From positions 60,893,178-60,957,177 of the forward strand of contig CP154956.1 of assembly GCA_039621445.1 (NCBI GenBank): a stretch of DNA of 64,000 nt. Reading direction: 5' to 3'. The DNA is from Euglena gracilis (taxonomy: Eukaryota; Euglenida; Euglenophyceae; Euglenales). Under the pieces are notes generated by a model, which worked only from the letters and a program-made list of their open reading frames with translations, was not told where the DNA came from and made no database searches. A program made the translations under genes and the position numbers. Positions within the stretch are counted from its first letter, which is position 1. Each line of letters starts with the position of its first letter. Below are positions 32,310 to 42,110 of the stretch, piece after piece.

Positions 32310-32408
32310 AAATCGACCGAGACTAACAGATTCAGCAGGGGCGCCGGGCGGCTCGCTTCGCTCGCTCGCGCCCGGCGACCCTGCTGAATCTGTTAGTGTC
32401 GGTCGATT
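32310..32408. repeat. Hairpin with ~45-bp arms next to copy 1
   Basis: AAAATCGACCGAGACTAACA, GATTCAGCAGGG and the GCGCCGGGCG core are inverted around GCTTCGCTCGCTCG. The same hairpin lies beside the related element at 54301-54403. Confidence 0.9.
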
Positions 32409-32816
32409 TTTGCATAGAAACCAACCAAAACGACTCAAAACCCTTTGTTTTTGGCCAAAATACCCTAAAATGTGCATTTTAGGCAAAAATGGCCACTTTT
32501 TTATTATTATAAAAAAACATGTTTTTTTTAAAAAAAAAGTGCTTTTTTGACTTTGTTTTGAAAGAACTGCCAGCTATGCTGTGGTCAATGAAAAAAGGCA
32601 AAGATTGGGGAAGGAGGGAGAGGGGAGGGGGGGCAGAAGGCGAGGGCAAGTACACGTGGAGAGTGTTGGATGGCAAATGAGGGCCACAAGGGGTTGAAGG
32701 AGAGGGGGAAGTAGAGAGTGATAACCCCCCCAAATAAACCCCCCCCGGTGTTATTTTCTCGCCCGAAGTCCCGGCCCGAGGGGCGGGGTATGATTTGAGG
32801 GGGGGGGGTAATAGCA

Positions 32817-34624
32817 CAGGGCTGGATAGAGGTAGAGGTAGAGGTCAAAGTCCTCTACCTCTATCTGACCCACCTCTCTACCTCTATGTCACCTCTATGT
32901 CCATAAAATGTCATAAACTACCACCAATAAGGGCCACAAAAGGCTCCAAATGCCTCAAATTTGGCAAATTAGCATCTCAACCCATCTTATTTAGGTTAGG
33001 AATGAGAGAATATATCCGGATGGGTGCTCTCAAAAATTGCCAGAAGAGATTTGTGACAAGAATGGCGAATTTCTAATTTTTTCCATAAAAATGCCTTCGT
33101 TCGGCATAAATTTTCTTTGATAAGCCACTTTCCTTAAAAACGTGTTCAGCCCGCCAAATGCCTGCCCTGAAATTCGTGGTCATGAACACGTTTTCAATGA
33201 GGGCATTTGTGGCAATGACGCGTTTTCCATTAAGGCATCTGTGTTCAGGCACGTTTTCCATTAAGGCATCTGTGGCAATGACACGTTTTCCATTAAGGCA
33301 TCTGTGTTCAGGCACGTTCTCCATTAGGGCATCTGTGGCAACCCCGAGCAAGAAGCAAAAATCGCTGTCATGAAAAATCGGCGTGCGGTTGAGAGGCCGG
33401 GTGGTCCTCAACAGGTGAGGCGCGTCGGGGGCACTCTACAACACGACAGAAGGCTAGGTTGCCTTGGAGCACAACGACACGGAGTGGCGGACATCACGGA
33501 ACACGACACACTTTAAAACACAAAAAAGAGCCATACTTTGGTGGCCGCATCAAATCTTGGCAATGAAAATGATATGCCAAACCGCAGGCGTCACACACAA
33601 CTTTGCTCAGCTCCACACAATTTGGATTTTTGGGCATGGCAAAGAAGAAAAGAGGTTACCGAACGATTCCCTGAAACGAACAAAGTTCCCGACTGCTGCT
33701 CACGTTGAGCCACACATTGTTCAATGACGCTCGCCTCATCGAACAACAGGCTGGGTTCCAGCTCCCATCCCGTCCAGGCAACAAAGAAAGCATGCAGCTC
33801 AGGATAAGAGGCTTGCCGATGTTGACACAGTTTGGCGAACTCCAAACAATTGGCAACAGCAGCAAGCTCTGCTCCCACGGAGCCGGACTTTTTTTTTGTG
33901 TTGCCAGCAAGGTGCCATGAAGGGGGTCAACCTTCGGATTCTTGGCATCTTGCTGGTATGCCGCGAGAGCAGCCAGGAACAGTTCGGTCCTAGGGGGAGG
34001 TGGCAAAAGACCATTCACAAAGTTTGCCGTGCGTTTAGCCATACTGGGAGGGCTGCGGAAAAAAGGAAAAAAAGAAAAAAAGAAAGGGGGGCTGACACGT
34101 TTTCAATGAGGGCATTTGTGGCAATGACACGTTTTCCATTAAGGCATCTGTGTTCAGGCACGTTTTCCATTAAGGCATTTGTGGCAATGACACATTTTCC
34201 ATTAAGGCATCTGTGTTCAGGCACGTTTTCCATTAGGGCGCCGTTTTTTGGGTCCGAATTTCACAAATTCTCGTTTTTGACCCCTTGCGTGAATCATGAC
34301 CACGAATTTCAGGGCAGGCATTTGGCGGGCCCTGAACACGTTTTTAAACAAATTGTGGCTGAGCCCAGATTTCAGCCTGAAAAACAAATTGTGGCTGAGC
34401 CCAGATTTCAGCCTGAAAACGTGTTCAGGGGGCCCCCTTTGGGGGCCCCCTGGTTGAACACGTTTTCAGGCTGAAATCTGGGCTCAGCCACAATTTGTGA
34501 GTAAAAAATTTGACATTGAGGTGAAATAGAGGGATAGTAGAGGTAGAGGTGACCTCTACCTCTACCTCTACCTCTACCTCTACCTCTACCTCTACCTCTA
34601 TCCCTCTACCTCTATCCAGCCCTG
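32817..34624. mobile_element. hAT-like element with CAGGGCTGG ends and AGAGGT arrays
   Basis: CAGGGCTGGATAGAGGTAGA at 32817 is inverted at CTCTATCCAGCCCTG ending 34624. The direct repeat AATAGCA flanks both ends (32810-32816 and 34625-34631) and can be read as 8 bp if one C is shared. CAG-G-type ends and a 7-8 bp duplication fit hAT superfamily insertions. The interior carries the recombinase-like/PHD pseudogene, its arrays and a hairpin with 50-60 bp arms at 34387-34497. No hAT transposase is present. Confidence 0.65.
33487..34042 (-). pseudogene. Recombinase-like plus PHD-finger ORF, copy 2
   Basis: The minus strand begins MAKRTANFVNGLLPPPPRTE at 34042. It follows copy 1 almost residue for residue (LAALAAYQQDAKNPKVDPL, YPELHAFFVAWTGWELEP, LLFDEASVIEQCVAQ), then KVVCDACGLAYHFHCQDLMR and PPKYGSFLCFKVCRVP. 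A short deletion before TQKKS (near 33900) and a later shift near 33640 break the frame. High identity to copy 1 including flanks implies recent spread of a dead copy. Confidence 0.6.
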
Positions 34625-34724
34625 AATAGCACCCCAAAATTTTTCGAAATTTTTCGAAGACCCGCACGACCCAAAATAGCACTCAAAACCCAGCACTCAA
34701 AACCCCCTTTGGGGTCATTTTTTG

Positions 34725-35340
34725 TGCTTTCCCATGAAATTTCGCATCTTTGGAGGCCAGATGTTCCAGAAAAATCGATTTTTTTCCGTAATCTGTTGTC
34801 AGAGATTACAATTTTTACCTACATTTTCAGGTCAAAATACAGGTCGTCGGCCTGAGATTGGGGGGGGGGTACTGACTCGGTCGGCGAAGTCGGACCCCGA
34901 GGGGGGAGGTATTATTGGGGGGGGGGTATTATTTGGGGAGGGGTATTATTTGGGGGGTGGTATTATTTGGGGGGTGGTATAATTTGGGGGGAAGGTTTCC
35001 GCGCCCGACACTTCTTCACCTCATCACACCTCCATATGATTGCCCATTGCGCTTCCCCCCTGACCGTTGCAATGGGGGTTCCCCTCTGTTCAGCACGCAT
35101 AAGTGAACACTTGCAGATCCAGTAGCACTGCCACTGGCCAGTGGATTCGGTTCGCCCCTCTACCGTTTACATGAGGGGGGAGGGAGGTATAAGCAAGGAA
35201 AGGGGACGTCAAAAGCCTCTGTAAATCTCATTCTGTCAATCAACGTCAAAATCTCATTATGTAAATCAAACCATCGGTGTATGGACAATCAGCTCCCCCA
35301 AATGACGGAAGTTGGCTACAACCCGCAAACAGAAGAATTT
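34725..35340. other. No gene; GGTATTATTTGGGG units
   Basis: 34858-34995 repeats GGGGGGTATTATTTGGGG five or so times (foldback family of 11570). The remainder to 35340 shows no domain. It may be the 3' flank of the minus-strand retrotransposon. Confidence 0.5.
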
Positions 35341-35348
35341 TTTTTTTG

Positions 35349-35422
35349 GCACGGCACGGCACGGCACGGCACGGCACGGCACGGCACGGCACGGCACGGC
35401 ACGGCACGGCACGGCACGGCGC
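35349..35422. repeat. (GGCAC)n pentanucleotide tract
   Basis: About 14 perfect GGCAC units. Long Arg/His/Ala-rich + frames that begin here and extend to 36130 are shadows of this tract and of the minus-strand retrotransposon. Confidence 0.95.
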
Positions 35423-35637
35423 GTCTCGCGCGGCTCCCGTGCTCGCGCGTCGCCCGTGCGGGCGCGTCGCCCGTGTCGGCGTGCTGTTCTTTTGCCGTCG
35501 GGACGGGTCACCGCGTGCCGTTGCACCCGCCTGTCACTTTGGCGGTTTCACTTCGATTTCCGTTGGCCTGACCCTGAGGGGCGTGGGCCCTTACTTTTTT
35601 GTTGGGGGGGGGATGGTGCTACCATCTGCGAGGTTTC

Positions 35638-36195
35638 TCACCTCGGCCGTGCGCATTGGATCCGTATGGGGCTCATTCCATCTTCGGTCATGGATGCTCT
35701 TTGCCATCCTTGCATATCCACCGCCGCCACCGAGGTTCCTCGTTGTGGGCCTGGTGCTGTCCTGGGCGGTGGTGCATCCCGCGGCGCTGATGTTAGCGGG
35801 AGCTCCTCGTGCCCTCGTGCTGCCAACACAGCAGAGAGTTGCTCAGCCACAAACGCCATCAATGCCGAGGATATACGGTGCCAAATGTCTTGGGCCAAGT
35901 GTTGCCTTGCCCAGCCTTGTTTGTCGCCTAGTGCTTGCTTCACCAGCCGGCCAAGTAGCCCTGAGCCCAGGGGGCCCAGACCCGACCATGGGTGGAATGA
36001 CAGTGGACTGAACAGCCATCCGGCCGACTCGCATACTGGCTGGTTTTTGGCGATCTTCTTGTGTTCTGCCATGGCCATGTTCTTCACTGCTAGGTCTTCT
36101 TCCCAGGACAACCCTTTTCGGAGCGGGTGAAAGACGACAAGGTCCACCGCCAAGGGCCCCGCAGGATCCACTCCATCAAGTGCCACATCGGCTAG
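35638..36195 (-). pseudogene. Retrotransposon C-terminus: restriction-like endonuclease core
   Basis: The minus frame reads LADVALDGVDPAGPLAVDLV, VFHPL, then AMAEHKKIAKNQPVCESAGW, FSPLSFHPWSGLGP and WHRISSALMAFVAEQL, ending near 35638. The (R)xAD...(A)VDLVVxHPL...K pattern matches the PD-(D/E)xK endonuclease that ends R2/NeSL-type non-LTR retrotransposons. It continues the protein interrupted at 37740, where the upstream zinc knuckle and EVAVGGRKR end at a telomere-like tract. The intervening 1.5 kb is not coding. Thus the endonuclease gene is physically split. Confidence 0.6.
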
Positions 36196-36228
36196 GCGCT
36201 TCTTTCATATATGGCACGAAGTGGGGAA

Positions 36229-36514
36229 TGGGTAGGGGGGGGGGGTTAGGGGGGGGTTAGGGGGGGGTTAGGGGGTAGGGGGGGGGGTTAGGGGGGGGTT
36301 AGGGGGGGGTTAGGGGGTAGGGGGGGGTAAGGGGGGGTTAGGGGGGGGGTTAGGGGGTTAGGGGGGGGGGTTAGGGGGGGGGTTAGGGGGGGGGGGTTAG
36401 GGGGGGGGGTAGGGGGGGGGTTAGGGAGGGGTTAGGGGGGGTAGGGGGGGGGGGGGTTAGGGGGGGTTAGGGGGTAGGGGGGGGGGGGGGGTGAGGGGGG
36501 GTTAGAGGGGGGGG
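36229..36514. repeat. Degenerate telomere-like TTAGGGGGGG tract 1
   Basis: About 290 bases of GTTAGGGGGGG / TAGGGGGGG with G-runs of 5-14. G-run length varies as expected of slippage or an error-prone template. It interrupts the retrotransposon endonuclease. Confidence 0.9.
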
Positions 36515-36680
36515 GAATTTTTTGTCCAAAACCATGTTTTTTGGCCTCTTGGACCTGGAAAAACCATTTTCGGTTAAAAAAACCGAAAAAAGTTTTTTGT
36601 CCAAAACCATGTTTTTTGGCCTACTGGACCTGGAAAACCTGTTTTTTTCACCCAAAATGAACGTTTTTCGACCAATTTAC

Positions 36681-37150
36681 CCCGCTCTTTCCTCAAAAAA
36701 AAATTTCCAAATTTGGGATTGTGTTATTTGGTTCTGGGGGGGGGTTCGGGGGGGGGGCGGAGCCCCCCCCCGCCGTGCCGGACAGTTGCGTACGACCCGC
36801 TCTTTCCTCAAAATTTTTTCGAAATTTAGGATTGTGTTATTTTCGTTCTGGGGGGGGGTTCGGGGGGGGGGGGCGGAGCCCCCCCCGCCGTGCCGGACAG
36901 TTGCATACGACCCGCTCTTTCCTCAAAAAATATTTCCAAATTTGGGATTGTGTTATTTTGGTTCTGGGGGGGGGGTTCGGGGGGGGGCGGAGCCCCCCCT
37001 CGCCGTGCCGTACAGTTGCATACGACCCGCTCTTTCCTCAAAAAAAAATTCCAAATTTGGGATTGTGTTATTTTGGTTCTGGGGGGGGGGTTCGGGGGGG
37101 GGGAGCCCCCCCCGCCGTGCCGGACAGTTGCATACGACCCGCTCTTTCAT
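36681..37150. repeat. ~115-bp tandem repeat, four units
   Basis: Units start at about 36681, 36796, 36911 and 37026. Each has CCCGCTCTTTCCTCAAAA, TTTGGGATTGTGTTATTT, a G-run hairpin (GGGGCGGAGCCCC) and GCCGTGCCGGACAGTTGC. The preceding 36520-36680 is an AACGCTCATTTT-type repeat (CCATGTTTTTTGGCC). No gene. Confidence 0.95.
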
Positions 37151-37188
37151 AAAAAAGTTCGGTGTTATTCTGCTTCTGGTGGGGTTGG

Positions 37189-37303
37189 CGGGTAGGGGGG
37201 GTTAGGGGGTAGGGGGGTGGTGAAATTATGTGGACACACTGGACCATCCCCCACGGTCATCACCATGGGGGATGGTCCAGTGTGTCCAGATAATTTCACC
37301 ACA
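37189..37303. repeat. Telomere-like tract 2 and hairpin
   Basis: A short GGGTTAGGGGGTAGGGG tract is followed (37219-37303) by a hairpin with ~37-bp arms: GGTGAAATTATGTGGACACA and CTGGACCATCCCC, inverted around ACGGTCATCACCATG. 37304-37544 shows nothing recognised. Confidence 0.85.
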
Positions 37304-37545
37304 TCAGACTTCTGGACCATTCCAACTTTTCAGCCTTCAGGGGTCTTCTTCCCAAACTTCCCCACACAGCACCCCAGAAGACAAGACTTGATACTTGAAT
37401 CCAGTTCAGAGTCCCACGCAAACTTGTACACTGTTTGCCAGCTTGCCTGTGAAAAATGTAATTCCCCAAAATCTCTGTGAGGCAATGCCTAATTTTTGCT
37501 GGCATCTCTTACCAAAATAAATCTCAAATCTGGCCCGCGCTCACA

Positions 37546-37736
37546 GGGGGTTAGGGGGTAGGGGGGGGTAGGGGGGGGTTTAGGGGGTAGGGGGGGGTTA
37601 GGGGGGGGGTAGGGGGGGGTTAGGGGGGGGGTTAGGGGGTAGGGGGGGGGTTAGGGGGGGGGTTAGGGTGTAGGGGGGGTTAGGGGGGGGTTAGGGGGTA
37701 GGGGGGGTTAGGGGGTAGGGGGGGGGGGTTAGGGGT
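37546..37736. repeat. Degenerate telomere-like tract 3
   Basis: GTTAGGGGGTAGGGGGGG units directly abutting the broken end of the retrotransposon ORF at 37740. Confidence 0.9.
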
Positions 37737-37739
37737 CCC

Positions 37740-39068
37740 GGCTTCGTGCCACTCGCTTCCTTCCACCGACAGCCACCTCTGTCCTTGTGTGGACACCATT
37801 CTTTCGGAGGACCATTGCTAGCGCATCTCGTACTGCATTGTGGCGCAAGACGAGTTTGTTTTTTTTGCAGCATAGCAAATGATCCCCGAAGGGATCCAGG
37901 GAATCACCACACATGGGGCATGGGGCTCTGGATGCCCAGAGATCTTGGCTCCAAGCCACCACCGTAGCAGCAGGCGGTACTTTGTTGCTTGTATGCGCGT
38001 CCCCATTCCTTTGTTTGGGACCGTCTGCACCCAGGCTGTGGTGTGCGGCATGGATTGCAGGCGCAGCCGGCACTTGTCCCGGAGTGGGAGGACCTTCTTC
38101 AAGGCATCTTTTCGTGCTAGATGGACCTTATCTGACCACCAACGCTGACTTCTGTGGTCATCCTCGACGTTCACCGGTTGCTTCCTCTCAACCCACTCTG
38201 GTAGTGGAGAGAACTGTGCGCCCAAGGTGCATTGCAGCTCCTTTGTAACCTCGATGAAATCCGATGGCGTTGTGCATGCTTGGGGTGGGAATTGGAGCAG
38301 TTGGAACTGTTTTAGTGCACACAAAATGCCTGCCATCCGTGCTGGGGCTTGGAGGACGGTGGGGACCTTGATTCCCAGCCCTGCCATGCGGAGTGGCAAG
38401 CTGCATTGGGCCCATTGGGATTCACTTGTCGATGGCTGGCCGATGGTGTCGTACCATGCTCTGCGGATGACCCGATCTGCTGCTTGAAGAGGGCCCTGCA
38501 AGGCGTCTGACCGCAAAGCGCGAAGGAAATGCATGACCTTGCAAGCATCCAGACAGTACCGGAGCAAAATGTGCTGGCACTGTGGGTCACCCAGGTTGCT
38601 CAGGACATGGCACGATTCTTCAAGTTTGTCCACCACTGCTTGCATCTCCTTCTGGCGAAACGTCGTCGTGGTTGGGTGCTCCACCGGAAAGCCGAGGACT
38701 CGCAAGCCTTGCCCGGGCTCCCATGGGACACGGGGAATGGAGCCGAGGACTTGATGGGCCACCAATGTTTGGTCCAACTGGGCTGGGCCCCAGAGGCGAC
38801 ACTTCTGAAGGTTGAGCCGGACACCCACATTGATGCTGCTCGCCTGGATGATTGCCAAGGCTGAAGCCAGCGCCTCCGGTGTCCCAACAAGATGCCCATC
38901 ATCCAGGTACCACACATTCATTGTCAAGTCACTCGGGAGCGCCATCACCACATCTTGCCAAGTCAGGGCGAAGAAGAGGGGACCCAAAGGATCTCCTTGT
39001 TGCACCCCTTGTTCACTGGACATTTTGTGGCCTTGGAGGTACAATGCAGAGTGAGAAGCATACGACAA
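37740..39068 (-). pseudogene. Non-LTR retrotransposon: RT motifs B-C, thumb and zinc knuckle
   Basis: The minus frame from 39068 has GVQQGDPLGPLFFAL (RT motif B) and VWYLDDGHLVG (motif C, catalytic YLDD at about 38900-38909). A long thumb/linker region follows (RKQPVNVEDDHRSQRWWSDK). A frameshift at about 37940 moves to the frame with CPMCGDSLDPFGDHLLCC, a CCHC knuckle typical of elements with a restriction-like endonuclease, then LRHNAVRDALAMVLRKNG and TEVAVGG. An in-frame TAG (39087-39089) separates it from the preceding segment. The frame dies at a telomere-like tract. Long + frames over 38.2-40.2 kb are antisense shadows. Confidence 0.85.
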
Positions 39069-39089
39069 TCGGGCCCACGCTTCCAGCTA

Positions 39090-40088
39090 TGGGGCCCGCT
39101 TGCGTACTGCATTCAGGAGCGCTTGCCGATCAATGACATTGAATGCGTTCTGCAGATCCACTTGTAGGACTGCCCAAGCATTGCCGCCTGCTTCCACCAG
39201 TGCCTGCAATCCCTGTGCAATCGTCTCGCATGCCCCTTTCGTTGCAACGCCGCACTGCTTGGGGTGTAATTCTGCTGCACGTTGCTTCACACAGGTCGAA
39301 TTCATCGCAAACTTGCCAACAAACCGACGGATTGTGTTTCCCACTGCAATGGGTCGCACATTCACGTCACCTGCTGGCCCGTCCTTCCGCAAAGGAATCA
39401 GGTATGCCGAGGAGATGAACTGCATTGATGGCATTGGTAATGACCCCTCCACCGCCGCCTTTGTGAAAGTGCTCAAAGCAGAAAGCACCTGGGATGCAGC
39501 CCCCGCATCCAGTCGCACCACGTCTTGTAGATGTTGTGGTCGCAGACCGTCAGGCCCGGCTGCTGCAGCCTTCGGAAAGGACAACAATGTTTCCCGAAGG
39601 AAATGGTTCAGGTCATGTTGTTCTTGGCTGGAAGCCTCCTTGGGGAACGGAAAGGGCTTGGAGACTGGCTCTGTGCACGCAACTTCTGGTCTTCTCGGGT
39701 GCATTTCTCTCAGCTTTGCTTGCACATTCAAGTCAAATGCATCATGCAACCCATCAGATATCAGGTGTCGTACAGCCTTGCCAAATGCACCATCGTCCAT
39801 AAGGCCGCGCAACGTGTTTGAGAATGGGACTTCTTGCAATCTTTCCACCTTGTCGTTCAAGGTCATGGTGGATATGCCCTTCTGCTTCTTGCGGTCTGGT
39901 CGCGGCAGGCCCTGGCAGAAGTCTTCCCACAAGGCAGCCTTGTCTCCTGCCTGGAAACGGTCAACCCGGGAGCGGATGAGTTGTGCAGCTTGCCCTTTGT
40001 GGCCTTTGCCACCTCTTGGGGACCACAGCGTCACCTTTTGGAATATGGCCCAGTCTCGCAATGCTTCCCACGATCTTTCAGAGCAAAG
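39090..40088 (-). pseudogene. Non-LTR retrotransposon: RT N-terminal half
   Basis: In the same frame as its neighbours on both sides, this segment carries a basic linker (RKKQKGISTMTLNDKVERLQ), then AAAAGPDGLRPQHLQ (RT motif 0/1), SSAYLIPLRKDG, VRPIAVGNTIRR (motif 2 region), GVATKGACETIAQ and VDLQNAFNVIDR (motif A, Asp near 39158). It is bounded by two single in-frame stops, TGA at 40089-40091 and TAG at 39087-39089. It copies RNA into DNA primed at a cleaved target in the family. The otherwise intact frame implies recent inactivation. Confidence 0.9.
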
Positions 40089-40754
40089 TCAATGCTGCAC
40101 TCCGGCCCATGCCATACCCCAAAGAGGGATTGCCGCACGCGGGATATGGCGGAATAATGGTCTCACCTTGGACATAATTTCATGGATTGCGGCCGACATG
40201 CCAGGATTCGGAGACTCCAAGGGGGTGATGTGATTGCTGTGCGACGTTGACGAGGACGCAGCTCGGCTCGGCGGCGGGTGGGCTGGCGATGGCAAGCGGG
40301 ATGGCGTTGCATCCGCTCGCACGGGAAAGCAATTCTCCCCTGCGCACCGCTTGCCTTCGGGGAGGAGTCGCAGACAATGCCCACACACCCAGCGCTGTGC
40401 ATGTAGTAGCCACACGGAGGTTGGGATTTCACCTGCAGCGACGTGTACCATGGATACGTGATTGATTGAAAGACGCTTGGCGTTCCATCCTTGGAAGCCA
40501 TGTCGCAAAGACTTGCAACAATGCGGAAATGGGCAGTAGTAAACGCCATTCTCATCTTGATCGGAGTCTGATGACCCACACTCCGGTTCGGCTCGTCGCT
40601 TTCGGTTGCGGTGAATTGGTGGTGCTGTGGTTTGAGCTGAAGCTGACGAGGAAGCAGGTGGTGGTGGTGGTGGTGGGATTGGAGCGAGGTGGATGACACT
40701 GGAGGCAACCATAAATGCTGCACCCGGATCATGGGGGGATGTGGCTGGGGAGTC

Positions 40755-40781
40755 CGGCCCGGGGTTGGGTTGAACGTCTCC
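40755..40781 (-). other. 2A-like ribosome-skipping motif GDVQPNPGP
   Basis: The nine codons match the 2A consensus D-(V/I)-E-x-NPGP with Gln for Glu, as in many non-LTR retrotransposons. Separation would occur between Gly and the final Pro, releasing the Pro-rich repeat leader from the zinc-finger/RT polyprotein. Confidence 0.8.
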
Positions 40782-40844
40782 ATCGCAGCACAAATCGTGT
40801 GACCAAGACTTGTTGTTGTGGGCTGGCAATGGAAGGAGGACCGC

Positions 40845-41240
40845 GGGGGAGAGGCCGGCAGTGGGGAATGCGGCAGCACCCAGGGGAGGGACAGGCCCGC
40901 CCGGGCTCACCGAGGGAGAGATCCTTGGTGGCGTCTCCCTGGGATCACAGCCCATCGTAAACCCCGATAAGGTGTGGGCCAGCCTGTTGGTGCTCGGGGG
41001 AGTCGGAGTGGGGGAAAGGCCGGCAGTGGGGACTGCGGCAGCACCCAGGGGAGGGACAGGCCCGCCCGGGCTCACCGAGGGAGAGATCCTTGGTAGCGTC
41101 TCCCTGGGATCACAGCCCATCGTAAACCCCGATAAGGTGTGGGCCAGCCCGTTGGTGCTCGGGGGAGTCGGGGTGGGGGAAAGGCCGGCAGTGGGGACTG
41201 CGGCAGCACCCAGGGGAGGAACAGGCCCGCCCGGGCTCAC
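40845..41240. repeat. 165-bp in-frame tandem repeat
   Basis: 2.4 nearly identical units (GGGGAAAGGCCGGCAGTGGG, CCAGGGGAGGGACAGGCCC, GATCACAGCCCATCGTAAAC). Length divisible by three keeps the retrotransposon frame open. Confidence 0.95.
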
Positions 41241-41383
41241 CGAGGGAGAGATTCCAACGAGTATTACTTACGCTCGCAGAAGAATAAATTTCGCGGAAAT
41301 TAGCGCTCCGCGAAGCTGTCCGCGATGTTCAACAGAGGAGGTTTGACGTTGCCGTCGTTGATTTCAGGAACGTTACTGATCAG

Positions 41384-41704
41384 GTGGAGTGTTCCCTCCA
41401 GTTCTCTCACAACCAAATGTGGGGAATCCACTTGGATTTACTGGGGTCCAGATGATGCAGCTTCCTGATTTGATGGCCCGACCGATGCAGGGAGGACCGC
41501 TTCAAATTCAGACAAGCGGAATCGGATCTTCTGCTGGTTTTAATCTCATGAACCGGACCCCTCAAATGTTCCAGCAGTCAATGCCGGCTCAACCCTTGCT
41601 TGGAGGCGCACAGATTGGTTCTCAGTTGATGAATGCCCAACCCGTCACTCAAAACAAAATGAATAAAATTTGGATCAAGCACATCCCACAATCTGCAACA
41701 ATAG
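41384..41704 (+). CDS. RRM protein exon A (Met/Gln/Pro-rich linker and start of RRM)
   Basis: An acceptor TGATCAG (ending 41383) is needed because TGA lies in frame just upstream. The exon encodes a low-complexity Gln/Met/Pro segment (QMMQLPDLMARPMQG, QQSMPAQPLLGGAQIGSQL) and ends with NKIWIKHIPQSATI, the first beta strand and RNP2 of an RNA recognition motif (KIWIKHIP). It stops after one base of a codon at 41704, before GTTCGTG. Upstream exons are unknown, because the retrotransposon lies just 5'. Product is likely a nuclear RNA-binding protein of hnRNP or splicing-factor type. Confidence 0.7.
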
Positions 41705-41752
41705 GTTCGTGAAGCGGCTGTCAAATTTTGGATTCTTGATTTTTTGTCTCAG

Positions 41753-41825
41753 TGCAACTTGGGGTTTATTTCTCCACCTTCGGCAAGGTGATTGATTGTG
41801 AAATCATCAAGGATGGGCAAGGCAG
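41753..41825 (+). CDS. RRM protein exon B (alpha 1 to beta 2)
   Basis: A 48-base intron (41705-41752, GTTCGT...TCTCAG) restores the codon split after exon A. The 73 bases encode QLGVYFSTFGKVIDCEIIKD followed by GQGR, the classical RRM helix 1 and beta 2 (L-xx-x-F-xx-F-G-x-V-x-x-x-x-I). It ends with two bases of a codon at GGCAG/GTCTGT. Nothing after 41826 continues the domain until 55586. Confidence 0.75.
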
Positions 41826-41984
41826 GTCTGTCGACATGACGGGGGGCGGGGTCGACAGGGTCCTAAAGCCTAACCGTATCCCTATCCCATCCCTAACATC
41901 CCTAACTGACAGTTTGGCAGTTTACAAACAAACAAAAACGAGAAGAATTTGGTCAGGGGGGGGGGGGGCTTTAATAAAAAAGGG

Positions 41985-42110
41985 GGGTAATGCGGCACAG
42001 TGGTGGTCAGGCCGACCTGGTCGGCCCGACCACCAGAGGTCAACAACAGCACGGTTGGGCCGACCATGGTTGGGCCGACCTAGGTCGGCCGACCACCAGA
42101 AGTAGCATGG
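41985..42110. repeat. GGTCGGCCCGACC hairpin cluster
   Basis: GGTCAGGCCGACCTGGTCGG and GGGCCGACCTAGGTCGGCC, with mirrored CCACCAGA pieces. Related hairpins with GACTAGTCGG cores are at 46950-47045, 47415-47515 and 52465-52530. 42120-42600 that follows is diverged from the 31178 element (GCAACTTCAG...CATTCTG region) with no gene. Confidence 0.7.

Larger units (their letters stand above)
40092..41240 (-). pseudogene. Non-LTR retrotransposon: N-terminal zinc-finger region with 2A-like peptide
   Basis: From the first visible Met (41240) come 2.4 copies of a 55-residue Pro-rich repeat (SPGGPVPPLGAAAVPTAGLS...), then LCCDGDVQPNPGP at residues 150-162, a 2A-like ribosome-skipping motif. After it lie a Pro/Ser linker, a C2H2 finger (C236-x4-C241-x19-H261-x4-H266) and a Cys4 ribbon (C286-x2-C289-x9-C299-x4-C304). 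Zinc fingers before the RT are usual in R2/NeSL-type elements, where they bind target DNA. The segment ends at an in-frame TGA (40089-40091), after which the same frame continues into the RT. The true start may lie upstream. Confidence 0.85.

Noticed and set aside
35277-36130. 272- and 244-codon + strand frames rich in Arg/His/Ala
   Set aside because: They start in the GGCAC tract and then run antisense to the retrotransposon endonuclease, which has the conserved motifs on the other strand.
36522-37205. Gly/Trp/Pro-rich frames resembling a structural protein
   Set aside because: Produced by the 115-bp tandem repeat and G-runs; same peptide appears in several frames.
39100-40233. 377-codon + strand frame
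   Set aside because: Antisense shadow of the reverse transcriptase; no domain of its own.
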